Notes: generated by a model from the sequence alone, not told the origin. A DNA stretch of 64,000 nt from Hetaerina americana (GCA_022747635.1 JAKTNV010000004.1:22079469-22143468); one strand, 5' to 3'; shown: positions 1 through 11,110, numbered from the stretch's first letter. Numbers and translations are program-made.

Positions 1-483
1 GCAAAGATGTATATAGAAAATATTCGTTTTAGATGAACTAATAATCCATATTACAAGAAATATCGGTAGTCTAGTTGCCACAAACGGGATTATTTACGGC
101 AAAGGCAATTGTCTATAAGCGGGTCTTAAATTATCAATGCTAAGATTAATAATAGTTTTATATTTTCTGCCACGCGATTTGGTGTACATATGAATTTAAA
201 ACAGGTAAATAGGTCAGCATTGCTTTTATCGGAATGGTTAAATGGAGACACGTTTAGGCAAGGAAAAAGGGTGTGTAGGAGAGTAGGTTTGGTTGAACAA
301 TAGCTAAATTTGTTAATAAAATAGGTAGAAGCTTAGATGGTAAACGCACAGAGTTGAGAGTGGTTTATAAATAAGTGAGATTCAGAGGTTGTACTCCCCT
401 ATTACCTTTGATTACCACGAACTCTTCCAGCATATTGTCTACGGACTTTAAGTTCGACGTGAAAGGGGCCATGAAACTATTGA
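1..483. other. Unassigned AT-rich DNA
   Basis: I see no gene, RNA or repeat that I can name here. The short open frame that runs into the following (TA)n tract ends in alternating Tyr-Ile, which is only a translation of the microsatellite. Confidence 0.6.

Positions 484-537
<54 letters not shown>
484..537. repeat. (TA)n microsatellite, left half
   Basis: An uninterrupted TA run ends exactly where the Helitron 5' end (TC) begins. The run resumes directly after the Helitron 3' end, so the two halves look like one microsatellite split by the insertion. Confidence 0.95.
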
Positions 538-540
<3 letters not shown>

Positions 541-621
541 ATATATATAAAGGAGAGTGTTTGTTTGTATGTATGTAATTTGTTTACTTTTTTGCTGTCA
601 TAGAAACCATTTTTCCAACTA

Positions 622-2684
622 TGCCAGCAGGATACTTTTGCAAGAACACTATTGTATTCAGAATTGCCGAGATATTATATGTGGAATACATCAAGGAAAG
701 TCTTTTGTAGAAGAAAAATGGGCAACTTTGATCCTGAGAATAATATTTATTCATGTGATGCATTGGGCCGAGTCTACACAGTCCATCCTAACAACGCCGA
801 ATGTTATTTTTTAAGAATGCTTCTACATACCATTAGAGGACCTCGCTCATTTGCAGAATTAGGAACGGTAAACCGAGAAATATGTGAGACATTCAGAGAA
901 GCTTGCCAGAATTTAGGGTTGCTAGAAGGAGATCAACACTGGGATGACTCATTGGGAGAGGCCAGTTTGATTTCTCTTCCAGGACAAATCCGAATTTTGT
1001 TTGCCATCATAATAACCTCCTGTAATCCATGTAACCCAAAAACAATATGGGAAAAATATAAAGAATCAATGAGTGAGGATATACTGGCTAAAGTTCGAAG
1101 TGAAAATCCTACATTGGATATTACGTTTAACTCCGACATTTTTAATAAAACTTTGATTATTTTGGAGGAAAAGTGTATCACCATGGTTAACAAGACTTTA
1201 GTGGAACTCGGTCTTTTTGCACCTGTACAAGATCAACAGGGTGTATTTTATCCAGATTATATACGTGAAACTAGCTACAATGTCTTAGACTTAGAAGCAT
1301 ACATCGCCGATAAAAAGCCACTTCTTAATGAAGATCAGAAATTCGCGTACGAAACAATAATGGATCAAGTAGATAAACAAGAAGGAGGTATCATTTTTCT
1401 TGATGCTGCTGGTGGCACGGGAAAAACATTTTTAATTAATTTAGTTCTCGCCGAAATCAGGGTTCATGGAGAAATTGCTCTAGCCGTTGCATCTTCAGGT
1501 ATTGCAGCGACATTAATGGAAGGAGGAAGAACAGCCCACTCTGCCCTTAAGTTGCCACTTAATATTTCCCGACAAGAAAATCCCACATGTCATATAAATA
1601 AAACAAGCGGCCAGGCACAAGTTCTTATAGAATGTAAATTGATAGTATGGGATGAGTGTACGATGGCTCATAAAAAATCTCTTGAGGCCCTCAACGCAAC
1701 ACTTCAAGATCTTAGAGGAAACTGCAGTTTAATGGGAGGAGCTCTGGTACTCCTGAGTGGAGACTTCCGTCAAACTCTGCCTGTCATTCCAAAATCGACT
1801 CCAGCCGATGAAATTTATGCCTGTTTAAAACATTCTGTTCTATGGAATCATGTCCAAGAAATTAGCCTTAAACAAAACATGCGAATCCTCTTAAGAGATG
1901 GGAATGCTCAAAATTTTGCAAATAAACTTGAGGAGATTGGAGAAGATAGATTAGTTATTGAAGCATCTGGTATGATAAAATTGTCATCAGATTTATGTGT
2001 ATCGGTGAAAACTGTCCGCGATATGATACAAGCAGTCTATCCTAACGTAAATCAAAATTATAAAAAATGGAATGGTTGCGAGAAAGAGCCATTCTTGCTC
2101 CTAAGAACGATGATGTTAATGAAATTAACAAGGAGATGCTAGCCATGCTGCCAGGAGACGTGATTGAATATAAATCGGTTGATACCGTAGTGGATGCTGA
2201 CGAAGCTGTCAATTATCCAACGGAATTCCTAAATTCACTTGATCCAGCTGGATTGCCACAACATCGCCTTATACTTAAAGTAGGATCTCCAATAATTTAT
2301 TGCGAAATCTAGATCCACCAAAACTCTGCAATGGGACACGATTGTGTGTGACAAAATTAATGAAAAATATAATCCAGGCAGTCATTTTAACTGGAAAAGG
2401 AAAAGGTTAAATAATTTTTATTCCACGGGTACCTCTAATCCCAACTGATCTTCCCTTCAACTTTAAAAGATTACAGTTTCCAGTCCGGGTAGCTTTTTCA
2501 ATTACCATTAATAAATCACAGGGACAGTCTTTAAAGTTTTGTGGTGTTCATCTAAGATCGCCACGGGCAACTTTATGTTGCTTGCTCCATAGTAGGTTCG
2601 CCTAAAAATTTATATATTCTTTCTCCTGGATATGAAACAAAAAATGTAGTTTATAAACAGGTGTTAAATAAAAAAGATTCTTAA
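622..2684 (+). pseudogene. Helitron PIF1-like DNA helicase, broken
   Basis: This is the C-terminal SF1B helicase half of a Helitron Rep-helicase protein, which would unwind DNA during rolling-circle transposition. The first long frame (652-2142) carries the conserved GRVYTVHP region, Walker A GGTGKT (about 1411-1428), Walker B-like IVWDECTM and GDFRQTLPVI. Homology then continues in other frames: WLRERAILAPKN from about 2070, NLDPPKLCNGTRL after about 2298, the helicase motif INKSQGQSLKF, and finally GQLYVACS through NKKDS ending with TAA at 2682-2684. I see frameshifts near 2068, 2297 and 2565 and an in-frame TAA at 2408-2410. The region upstream of about 622 lacks the Rep domain. Most residues are well conserved, so the decay looks fairly recent. 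It resembles cellular PIF1, but the Helitron ends around it decide the assignment. Confidence 0.9.
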
Positions 2685-2767
2685 ATTTGTATGAAGTAGT
2701 GTATTATTGTACTTTATAATTTGTTGTTTTTATTTATGTAGTATATTTATATTATTGTTTCTCCCTA

Positions 2768-2785
2768 ACCCGTGCAAAGCCGGGT
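2768..2785 (+). other. Helitron 3' terminal hairpin
   Basis: ACCCG (2768-2772) pairs with CGGGT (2781-2785). An inner GC/GC pair and a bulged T enclose an AAA loop. It stands six bases before the terminal CTAG at 2792-2795, the standard spacing for Helitron 3' ends. Confidence 0.85.
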
Positions 2786-2794
2786 ATTCAGCTA

Positions 2795-2795
<1 letters not shown>

Positions 2796-2851
<56 letters not shown>

Positions 2852-2889
2852 TCAATTTATATATAGGTATATAAATAAAATAGGTACAT

Positions 2890-2925
<36 letters not shown>
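2796..2925. repeat. (TA)n microsatellite, right half and satellite tract
   Basis: A TA run (2796-2849) follows the Helitron 3' end directly. A second TA run (about 2892-2925) follows after some 40 bases of unique AT-rich sequence. Confidence 0.9.
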
Positions 2926-2927
<2 letters not shown>

Positions 2928-3949
2928 ATTTTTTTATAATAAAGTTTGAAAATCAGAACCAGGCAAAAAATTATAAACTACACCACAAATTTGGAGTTAA
3001 AATTCTACGCATATCCCCCATTCAACAGCCAGATTAAATTATACATTTCTAGAATATTCCTAACCCACCATCCTACCTCCACTTGTATGCTAAAACATAA
3101 CAGAAAGGCAGCCTTCCTACTCGTAATTTTTTGCTATGCACGCATCTTTCAGAAATTAGCAAATTTTCATTTGTTATCAATGATGATATATATTTATTCA
3201 GTGTGAATATGCCCCGCACAATAAAAATACATCGTATGTTTACATGCATCGCAAAAAATACTTTGATAAATTAAGTTCCCGCGGACTGTACGTTTACAGC
3301 TATAATAGTCGAAACAATAATATAAGCAAGATTCAGTTATGATAGCATTGTATAACAATTTGATAGGAAAGTGAGCGGATTCGTTACGGCAGTTAATTTT
3401 CTTAACCATTTCTTTCTATTCGAGTTCATGCCTAAATATTTAACTTTCAAAAATGACTTTGCATGATTGTAAATGCATCTTTAATTAATTAACAGGAGAC
3501 AACGCTCCAATTAAATTTCAATTTAGCTTTCTCGTGTTGATTGTGAAAGAATATTTATTCATAGTATACGATCTATCAAGACCTCTCCCTGGGAATTTAT
3601 TCAATATTTGAGTTTTATTGTTTCACTTATCCCTATATGTCGAAGTGGGTGCCATGATCGGCAACATGGGGACAGTGTCATTACTATACAGGTGCAATAT
3701 TGCAGGTATTCGGCATAGCCATACTTAATAAGGATATTCAATCACAATCTTGGTAACTTCTCTCATATTTCCGTAAATGCAAAAGAATTTTACCTTACAA
3801 TTATTCCTTCATTAACTCCTTAGATTCTCCTCGACATGTAATACCTGCCAAATTATCCGATCCCATATTCTCTCCGCCCCGCTTGCTCAACACTTTATCT
3901 TCCATTACATAAACAACACACTCGCTTACTCATAGTATTCTCCACTGTT
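2926..3949. other. Unassigned DNA
   Basis: Only short open frames without recognisable motifs are present. I see no repeat structure. Confidence 0.5.
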
Positions 3950-4665
3950 CTACTTATATTTGAACTTTCCTCATCAGTTTTTTTCCTCCCCCAAACCATG
4001 AATCCCGCAGGTTCCTAAGGAGTGAGATAGAGATTCCAGAGTGGCAGTGGGATCGGTTTCTAGTGCAGTGGGTCGAGCTCGTCAAAAATGGCGCTCCTCT
4101 CTCTCGGCCAGCCCTAAATTTAAACGCCTCGGACGGAGAGACGTCAGAGCGGAGGGAGGTCGTACCACTCATTTAGTTTCGTGCGGATAAATTGCATCGT
4201 GGAATCACTGAAGGGTGGCGCGCAACAAGTTAGTGCGCTCTTCTCCGCCAAAACCCCCGACACATCCCCCCTTTCACCTCAAGCCTCACCACCCTTTCGA
4301 CGCCAATCCCACCCTTCCGTCACGGAGGAGCGGAGGAATAGGAACGAACAACTCCCCTACTGCACCATCCCCCACCACCCTCTGCCCTCCTCCCTCCATC
4401 TCTCTCTCTCTCTCTCTCTCGCCTTCACCCTCGCGTCAAACATTACGTAACAGATGTCCGTTTATGGGAGCACGGAGAGGGGGAGGGTGGGATGGGCCGT
4501 TGAAGGGTTGCGGTAGCAGGCTCGCACACACACGGAGGGAGGGTCGGTTTATGGGAAGAGTTAGTGCGTGTGTGACGGAGTGGTATGACGAGACGCGTGC
4601 ACAAGTGAGTGCTTGGTGATAATGAGGGAAGGGGAGAGATGAGGGGAAAGTGAAGGGCACAATGG
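3950..4665. other. GC-rich patch with CpG and pyrimidine runs
   Basis: This patch stands out from the AT-rich surroundings by many CG dinucleotides, C-rich runs and a (CT)n tract. Open frames on both strands are low-complexity Pro/Ser/Arg translations of these runs and match nothing I know. It could be a promoter or enhancer region or an untranslated exon, but the sequence alone does not decide. Confidence 0.35.
4399..4420. repeat. (CT)n microsatellite
   Basis: About eleven consecutive CT units lie inside the GC-rich patch. Confidence 0.9.
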
Positions 4666-5105
4666 ACTCATCCTACTTTTATCTTACAGTATCTGGCCGC
4701 GAAACAATATCAAAGTAATCGACTCGAGGGTTGATTTTCCCGGTAAGGGTATAGACTAGCCAATTCCGCTACCCAAAATTGCGTGTGATACTCAAACAAC
4801 AGGGTGGATAGAAAACAGTTCCTTATATATACAATAACGTGATACTCGATAAATCAAGAAGTTGGAATCTGACATATCCAAGTGGGATGGCTAGGCGGTC
4901 ATGTCTTCCCATTTGTGGAATAATTTAATAAAATTAAAAATAAATATTACGTATGTTGAACACCATCTGTTTCCCTAGTAAAAATGTTTCTACTGAAAGC
5001 AGCTTTGCGATCTATAATTTATTGCAATTAGTTTACAATGTAACATTATTGCTTGCTCTATGTGCGTAGAAAATATTAAATTAGTTTTCTGGAGGATGAA
5101 AATGG
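4666..5105. other. Unassigned DNA
   Basis: No gene or repeat is recognised between the GC-rich patch and the tRNA-like remnant. Confidence 0.5.
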
Positions 5106-5109
5106 TGCG

Positions 5110-5225
5110 ATTGGCCTTAGAGGTCTTGGGACTCTCTTTCTGAATACACTATTGATGCTAAGGTGCGTCACTGGAATCAAACCCTCACCCTCTAGCCAAA
5201 CATCTCATTAACTAATCCGCCCTTG
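5110..5225 (-). mobile_element. tRNA-like SINE remnant
   Basis: On the minus strand a degenerate A-box-like stretch (TTAGTTAATGAG) is followed at tRNA-like spacing by a good B box, GGTTTGATTCC. The flanks do not form an acceptor stem, so a decayed tRNA-derived SINE head fits better than a tRNA gene. Boundaries are approximate. Confidence 0.45.
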
Positions 5226-5341
5226 CAGTTTCTGATGGAGACATTAAATAAAAATCCATCTAAGCGATACTTTCAAAGTCACCAGAAGGTGTTTGGTAGC
5301 GAGTGCATTCATTCCAGGTATGCACGGAGCACGGAAATGTA

Positions 5342-6085
5342 CGAGGGTCATCCGGAAAGTAGTACCCGTTCGTGAAATAAAGACACAAAAGTAAATATTA
5401 ACAAACATAAAAAATTTTATTTGAAAGAGGATACTTTAAACTACTTCTCAACATAATCTCCAAGCAAATTAAGGCATTTGTCATAACGTGTGACAAGTTT
5501 CTGTATTCCTGCTGCATAGTCCTTCGCCGCCAGCTCATTGAGATACGCGAGGGACCCATCTTGCACAAATTTTTGCATAATGCAGATGGTGTTTAACAAT
5601 TTCATGAACAATTGTTCGAGAAACATTGGGAAAATGCTCACAGATGTCATCAATTGTGACGCGCCTCACGAATTCGTCAACTGAGCTCACCAGTTGGTCT
5701 GTAATGACAGACGGTCTCCCCGAACGCTCATCGTCGTGTGTGTTCCCCCTCCCCATGTTGAAGTTGCGACACCACCGCCGAACAGACGACTCGTCCATTA
5801 CATTGTCTCCATACACCTCCTTTAATTGGCGATGAATATCACATGGGCGAACGTTTCTTGCATTGAGGAATTTAATCACTGCCCTCACTTCACAACTGGC
5901 GGCGTTCTCAATTTTTTTAAACATTGTAAACAATCACAGAAACAACACAGGCAATGCTAGCGTCACGCAACTTGGCTCAGAGAAGGCAGACAAGCCACTG
6001 AAGCTATCTGACCTCGTCCAGCGGCTACTCGCGTCGTCAGCACTTCATGCGGCACGAACGGGTACTACTTTCCGGATGACCCTCG
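5342..6085 (-). mobile_element. Mariner, internally deleted copy 1
   Basis: This 744-bp non-autonomous mariner has the same perfect 33-bp terminal inverted repeats (starting CGAGGGTCATCCGGAAAGTA) as the full element at 32971-34304. It is flanked by TA on both sides (5340-5341 and 6086-6087). Relative to the full element it lacks 581 bp at junction 5546/5547 and a further 9 bp at about 5665, where the full copy has GATCGTTCC. Elsewhere it is almost identical, so it is young. It keeps both ends, so transposase supplied in trans could mobilise it. Confidence 0.95.
5441..5933 (-). pseudogene. Mariner transposase, internally deleted (copy 1)
   Basis: The remnant keeps the N-terminal helix-turn-helix part (starting MFTMFKKIEN) and the last 32 residues before the stop (ending LLGDYVEK). 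The 581-bp deletion removes all three catalytic aspartates and shifts the frame, so the N-terminal frame runs on to WVPRVSQ and stops. An additional in-frame 9-bp deletion removes three residues of the NDRRVTIDD segment. It retains Gly in the RSGRPS motif where the full-length copy has Glu. It cannot catalyse transposition; a short DNA-binding fragment could still be made. Confidence 0.93.
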
Positions 6086-6087
6086 TA

Positions 6088-8759
6088 GTTGTCACAGAGC
6101 ATTTAAGAAGGGCTGGTAGTTTTCTACTAAATTTGCATTTTCAGAAAATTTCTTTTCAATGCCGCGATGAAATAACGAGAGTGCCTGAAGCATTATTTTT
6201 TATGCTTTAATCACATGCACGGGTGGTGATATATGGAAGCCCACAATCCATTTACTGAATAGCGGAACTTGTCCTTACTTCGTTCAAAGTCTCTTTCAAC
6301 GCACGCCTTCACGGCTCAATGCTTATCTTGCCATACTGGCGGTCTTGGGACAAGAGGTGATCGCTTGCTTCCTCTCTATCGGGCGAAAGAAAATATTTTA
6401 AATAGTTAGCCTTGGACAGTTTGATGCTAGAGTTCAGTGGAATATATGCACATATGGAAATAAACAAAAATGGATTGTATTAAGGTGACTTTATCATGTA
6501 TCCTAATGAAATATTTCAACCCAATCATTTCCCGGAGTTTTGGATGTTTTGTCTTTGACTGCATTTAAATAGTCATTTGTCATTAAATTTTGATCTATTT
6601 AACTTGAACACATGAATACATTTCAATTAACTTCAGAAAGTAGCAATTTCAGGGATGAGGGGTCGACCAGCTTTGGTCAAAAATAAAAAAAATATATAAA
6701 ATCTCCCTTATTCAACTGCCTCATCTCTGTGTGATTTATCCCAAAATATTGAATCAAGGCTTACAATTTTATATGAAAGGGACACGAAACGAGGCCTGAA
6801 GTTTTCACTCAATGGATTCTGAAGAAGTTCCTATCCAATTAGTCATTGTGTATGGTATTTTTGGGTATATTTTACCCAAGGCATTCATAAATGTTTTTTA
6901 TGATGTTTTTCTTTAGGTGTAAAATTTTGCTGCCATTTACTGCGTTTACATTTGTTCTCTCGTCTATGACGAAATCTTTTAAAGATATTTCATTTTTAGA
7001 ACAAAAAAGCGTTTCAGAATTAAATTCGATTGCCCTGGATATTTTCAGAAGTTTTTATCTCATCGATTACCTTTAAGATTGAAATTGCTACTGTTCCGAT
7101 ATATTCTAAGAGCACGTATATAGACAGTGGGTAAGGTCACAGGAAATATAGCTTCTGTGATGTCATCAAGGATTCTTCGAAATATTCCAACCATCCATAA
7201 CCAGTCAGATGAAGCAAAATAAAAGAATTTTTTTAGAAATTTCATATCTTAGCGTATTAAAGTATTATATTTTGGCCAATATATGTGGGGTTCTGCCTTA
7301 TCATTACCGTTTGATGACAGATTCTAACTTCATCTACCTTTGTTTTTTCTACAAGAGTCAAGACCCACCTACTTATTCACAAGCGTAAATATTTTTTTCT
7401 CTTCACAGTAATAACTGTGTTCCATAGTTCCGTAAAAAATGTTTCTTCAATTATTGTAAAATATTTGTGTTCAATGTAAATACTACGTAACTTGCGCATT
7501 TGATTCGTGGTTGTTATTTCAGAATTATGACTAATAAAATGAAGAAATCTAGAATTTAAATTTTGAAGGGATACATTTTCAAGCAATGAAGTATCTTTAT
7601 ACTAATGCCTCGTAGCATAGCCAACGAATAACGGTAAAAAACAAAAACAAAGCATTCAAAGGAAAAAAATTAACCTCGTTGTTGAGAGAGTCGTGAAACT
7701 CAACATGTGTTTCATATACTCAGCTTTTTCCTATTAATGAGATCAGATTAATATAACTGTATAGAATGGTATTTTTCCTCCAGTTTCCCATATGAAAAAC
7801 AGTTGCTTTACCACATTTGCATATTTAATAGTTGTATTGAACATTGAGAATTGGCTTAAGTATTACATTTTTTGGAGGCCTTCAGTTAACTATTAAACAT
7901 TCAAATTGTCATGAGTTAATCACCCGACAACTGATGGCGACCTTTGAATTAGTACAGATTAATTTATCTAGTTCCTTTTTTGTTTAATAGACCAAAAATG
8001 GTTTACTTTTTTCACTTGTTGTAGTAAGTACACCAAAAGGGTAACAAAAGTTTTTATTTTAGTATCTCCATCCCAGCATTACGTTTCACTCCGCAAGAGT
8101 CTATGGGTAAAATCAAAAAATAAAAATGGAAGAGCATATGGTAAAATATTTCATTTAAATATTGAGGGGAAAAACTAAAGGTTGAATATTTGCCCCGTAG
8201 AGTCAAGACCAGACAGAGCGTCCGCCTAGAAGCATATTACCCAAGCTACAATCCTATGCCTCTGGCTAAACGAAGATGATTGCATCGGATAGATGCGGGA
8301 ATGTGACCCACTAGGAGTTTACCTTACGGCTCCCGAAACGCTACAGATAGCAGTTGACTCCAATCGAAGGGAAGTGTTTTTCCCTTTGATATTTTTTCTA
8401 AAGTGGTAGGCTTCCATATCCCAGCTGGGCCTTCCTCTCTCTCGCGCGCATAACCTTCCAAGCACTACAAGCCGGAATGGAATACTATATTCAATACGAT
8501 CGCTGCTTGCGGAGCAATTTCTTTTTGCATTCAGTAGATTTTGGGCGGGATATGGAGATAATAATTGCTACGCTCTGGAAAATACACGATTGAAACTGGT
8601 GGAAGTTAAGCTTTAACTAAAAAGTATTCTCAAACGGAATAGAGAACTTACTAAGTTTTCAATATAACATTTTATTTTTGAAATGTAACGTAATATTTTG
8701 CTTGTTTCTAACTCGAGTCCGAGTACGAAATTCGAGTTCGTCGACAGTACCGCAGTCTG
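6088..8759. other. Unassigned DNA
   Basis: Only short open frames without recognisable domains are present. A stretch near 8200-8350 has weak tRNA-like features that I do not consider sufficient for a call. Confidence 0.5.
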
Positions 8760-8771
8760 CTTATTATATCA
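8760..8771. repeat. SINE target-site duplication, left
   Basis: CTTATTATATCA occurs here and again at 9042-9053, directly abutting both sides of the SINE body. Confidence 0.85.
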
Positions 8772-9041
8772 TCACAGTAATTAACCCGAAGGTCGGTTTA
8801 GTAGGTGATGGCAGAGATCACCCAGTACTAAGCCCTATACGGCGTGGGAAATTCACACATCAGGGTAGGGGGGCCAGTTCCTTTCCCTGTACCGGTTATG
8901 GTTTCCCAGGAAGATCTGGTACCCGAAAAATCACTTAGCTTGGGTCGAGCTGCAGGTACCCAGAGTGCCTTGCCCGGGAATCGAACCCGGGACCCTTCGG
9001 TCAGCAGCCAATGCTCTACCCACTGGACTACCGCGACCCAC
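8772..9041 (-). mobile_element. tRNA-derived SINE, complete
   Basis: This 270-bp element on the minus strand begins with a tRNA-like head: GGGTCGCGGTAGTCCAGTGG, then a T-arm-like CCCGGGTTCGATTCCCGGG. About 190 bp of unrelated body follow, with a non-poly(A) 3' tail ending TTAATTACTGTGA. Perfect 12-bp direct repeats flank it, the mark of LINE-assisted retrotransposition. The tRNA head cannot form a proper acceptor stem with the sequence after the T arm, so it is not a tRNA gene. Body and tail are repeated at 37634-37735 and about 37905-38100. The perfect duplication and clean boxes suggest a fairly recent insertion. Spurious open frames cross it on the plus strand. Confidence 0.9.
8977..9030 (-). 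promoter_or_regulatory. Internal RNA polymerase III promoter (A and B boxes)
   Basis: On the minus strand the A box TAGTCCAGTGG lies at 9020-9030 and the B box GGTTCGATTCC at 8977-8987, at the spacing usual for tRNA-derived promoters. Both match the consensus well, so the element could be transcribed by RNA polymerase III. Confidence 0.85.
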
Positions 9042-9053
9042 CTTATTATATCA
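9042..9053. repeat. SINE target-site duplication, right
   Basis: This is a perfect copy of the 12-base repeat at 8760-8771. Confidence 0.85.
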
Positions 9054-10990
9054 ATTGTTCCCTATAGCGTATGTTCGCAGAAAGATCGTTTGTAAGCCGG
9101 GGGCTTCTTAGTTTCGTTATTTCTGTATAATATTAGCAATGGCAACAACACTAAATTTTGTGCTGAAGATAGTTTTAAGATCACGGTTGACGGAAAGTAC
9201 TAGTTGAACTCCGAACAAATAATTATACTGGAACTTAGGGAAAGTGGTCGTAAAAAGAAATTTTCCAAAAAGAGATAAATTGACGTAGAGCACTTTCTTC
9301 ATGCTTAACTATGTGGATTTTCTCCCTATTTCAAGGAATGGTCAAATAACTCGGGCATTTCATAATTTATTTTCCATATATTCCATAATTTATTTTAACA
9401 CGACCATGGTTTCGCTACCGCGTAGCATTCTCTATTAATGATAATGTGCAGCCACAAAAACATGGGCACGTGTTAATAAATTGTTAAATCACTGAGTTTT
9501 TTCCATTCCTTGCAAGTGGAATTGGTCTTCAATATTTTTACTACTCCTTAACCCTACCGGGAATAATTTCCTTCATAAACCATTTTTTTCTATTTCTCTT
9601 CGCATGCATGGATGGCACTTACAATTCTGAAAGCCTTTTTCAATCCCAAAAGCAAAACTGAGAAGAGTTTCTTAAAATATTTCTTCAAATCACCAACCAG
9701 TAATTACACCCAGGTATTGAGATAACACTTGAGTGGTGTGATGCACCCAAGACTAAAAGCAGAAATTATTTATTTCTGGAGGTATACCTTCCTCAAGTAT
9801 GGATTCCTACCTCCTCACGGAAGGGATGGGCGGTTTTGGGGGTTAGCACACGATGGGGTATCACACTATGTTGCTCGTGGAGCCACAAAACCTTTTGTCA
9901 ACACTCATATCTCACTCTTGACTCTGTGAGAATGCGATACGAGTGTATGTGCGATCATATTCCCCATTCGGCCATACTTCATCCTCTTTATCAGTGCTGG
10001 TGCGTGTTGGGTTAACGTTGCTCTCTTTTCTCGAGGCAATCCTAATGCCGTTGAATCGTGAAATGACACTTTATGTTTACATTAAAACCATGCAAAGCTC
10101 CTTAAACTTTAATTGAAGTTTTCACAGCAATTAGTGTTTTTATATGCAATATTTTTCTGAATTTCCTGCAGCGCAACCAGCATATTTAAAGGCCAGTAAT
10201 AAAAACAACGTCCTACATACTCAGAACGTCGTCAGGTGTTTGGTTTTCGGACTTTACTCGGGAATGGAGCCATTGAAAAATTCCAAAGAATGTTCAAGTT
10301 TATTTCTAGACTCTAATAGAAAAAAAAGTTTGGGACTGGGATGCACTCACAATATCTTTCCTCTCTCACGAATATAACTTCCGAAACGAACACCAAAAAC
10401 AATCATGATATTGCCGAAAAAAAAACAAGTGATGAAACGGAAACCCCACGGAATAGGGTCACCTATTTTATAATACAACAGTGGAAGTAGGTAAATCGGA
10501 CTGCAGTGAAGGAAATGAGGCCGCCGATCTCAAGAGAATAAAAACTACGAGAAGCCATTGAGAGACATAACGCCCTGAACAACATGACATGCGAGCATTC
10601 CTAGTAGGTAGAGGCAGTGACCTCAGTAATGATCCACAAGGGAATGTAGAACAAATCCTTTACCGGTCTTCGCTGCACTGAAAACGAACCAGAGATGATT
10701 TAGTAATTATCTCTTTATGACGGACAACTTTCACTCCATCTGAATTGGTTCAGATGCAAGCGATGCCTTCTGAATTTTAAATAAAATTTCATCATTAAAA
10801 CCCTGAGTAAACTATTAAAATCTCAGAAAAACGATTTAAATCCATTGCATACACTAATTAATTAAATAGAAAATTAAAGAACTTTCATGACAGAAAGTTG
10901 AAAGGGGGTGAACTATTTGTGATAGTGACCAATGAGTTGAGAATTTGAAGTATTCAGTTGTCCCCGGCTCAACTTTGTGGAGGTTCATGT
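9054..10990. other. Unassigned DNA
   Basis: Short open frames only, with no motif that I recognise. Confidence 0.5.
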
Positions 10991-11110
10991 TCATTAAATG
11001 AAGAACACGATGTTTATTTCCACGTACCTGATGATGACGCCTAAGCGTTGAAACTAGTTGTAGGTAAATAAAGAACATTGGTAATATATTTTGTGTTCTT
11101 CATTTAATAA
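10991..11110. repeat. Inverted repeat enclosing a hammerhead-like motif
   Basis: The arms at 10991-11008 and 11093-11110 are 18 nt long and differ at one position. They enclose about 84 nt containing the ribozyme-like motif. The 3' part (AAATAAAGAAC and following) resembles the segment after the motif at 24.1 kb, which suggests a shared repeat family. Confidence 0.75.
11013..11072 (+). ncRNA. Hammerhead-ribozyme-like motif (small stem III variant)
   Basis: The core CTGATGA (11028-11034) is followed, after one extra T, by a 5-bp stem II (GACGC, loop CTAA, GCGTT, with one wobble) and then GAAAC (11050-11054). The palindrome ACTAGT would form a loopless 3-bp stem III, which favours dimers. Predicted cleavage would fall after U11059. 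Stem I is supported by TAC/GTA next to the core, a small internal loop, and TTTATTT (11013-11019) pairing with AAATAAA (11066-11072). Such reduced-stem-III hammerheads are known from Penelope-like retroelements. The extra base after A9 is a departure from the canonical core and may weaken activity. No assay is implied. Confidence 0.6.

Larger units (their letters stand above)
538..2795 (+). mobile_element. Helitron, internally deleted (helicase half only)
   Basis: This is a rolling-circle (Helitron) transposon. The 5' end reads TC followed by TATATATATAAAGGAGAG. The 3' end has a short GC hairpin (2768-2785), a six-base spacer and the terminal CTAG. It is flanked by A on the left and T on the right, as expected for insertion between A and T with no target duplication. 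The interior encodes only the PIF1-type helicase region, and the coding remnant begins within about 90 bases of the 5' end. The Rep (HUH nuclease) and Helitron-like N-terminal regions of an autonomous element of several kb are absent. The helicase reading frame is also broken, so the element is non-autonomous. The 5' boundary lies in TA-rich sequence and could shift by a few bases. Confidence 0.85.

Noticed and set aside
375..578. Open frame with alternating Tyr-Ile
   Set aside because: It is a translation of the (TA)n microsatellite. The same applies to frames at 15.1-15.6, 37.1-38.0 and 50.0-50.4 kb.
933..1193. Minus-strand open frame within the Helitron
   Set aside because: It is a shadow of the helicase coding sequence, which has clear family motifs on the plus strand.
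8185..8350. Possible tRNA-like SINE (AGAGCGTCCGCC...)
   Set aside because: The putative B box departs too far from consensus, and no boundaries or duplications were found.
8940..9041. Functional tRNA gene on the minus strand
   Set aside because: A and B boxes are good, but no acceptor stem can form, and target duplications place it inside a 270-bp SINE.
8678..9095. Two plus-strand open frames
   Set aside because: They run across the minus-strand SINE and its flanks and have no protein-like features.
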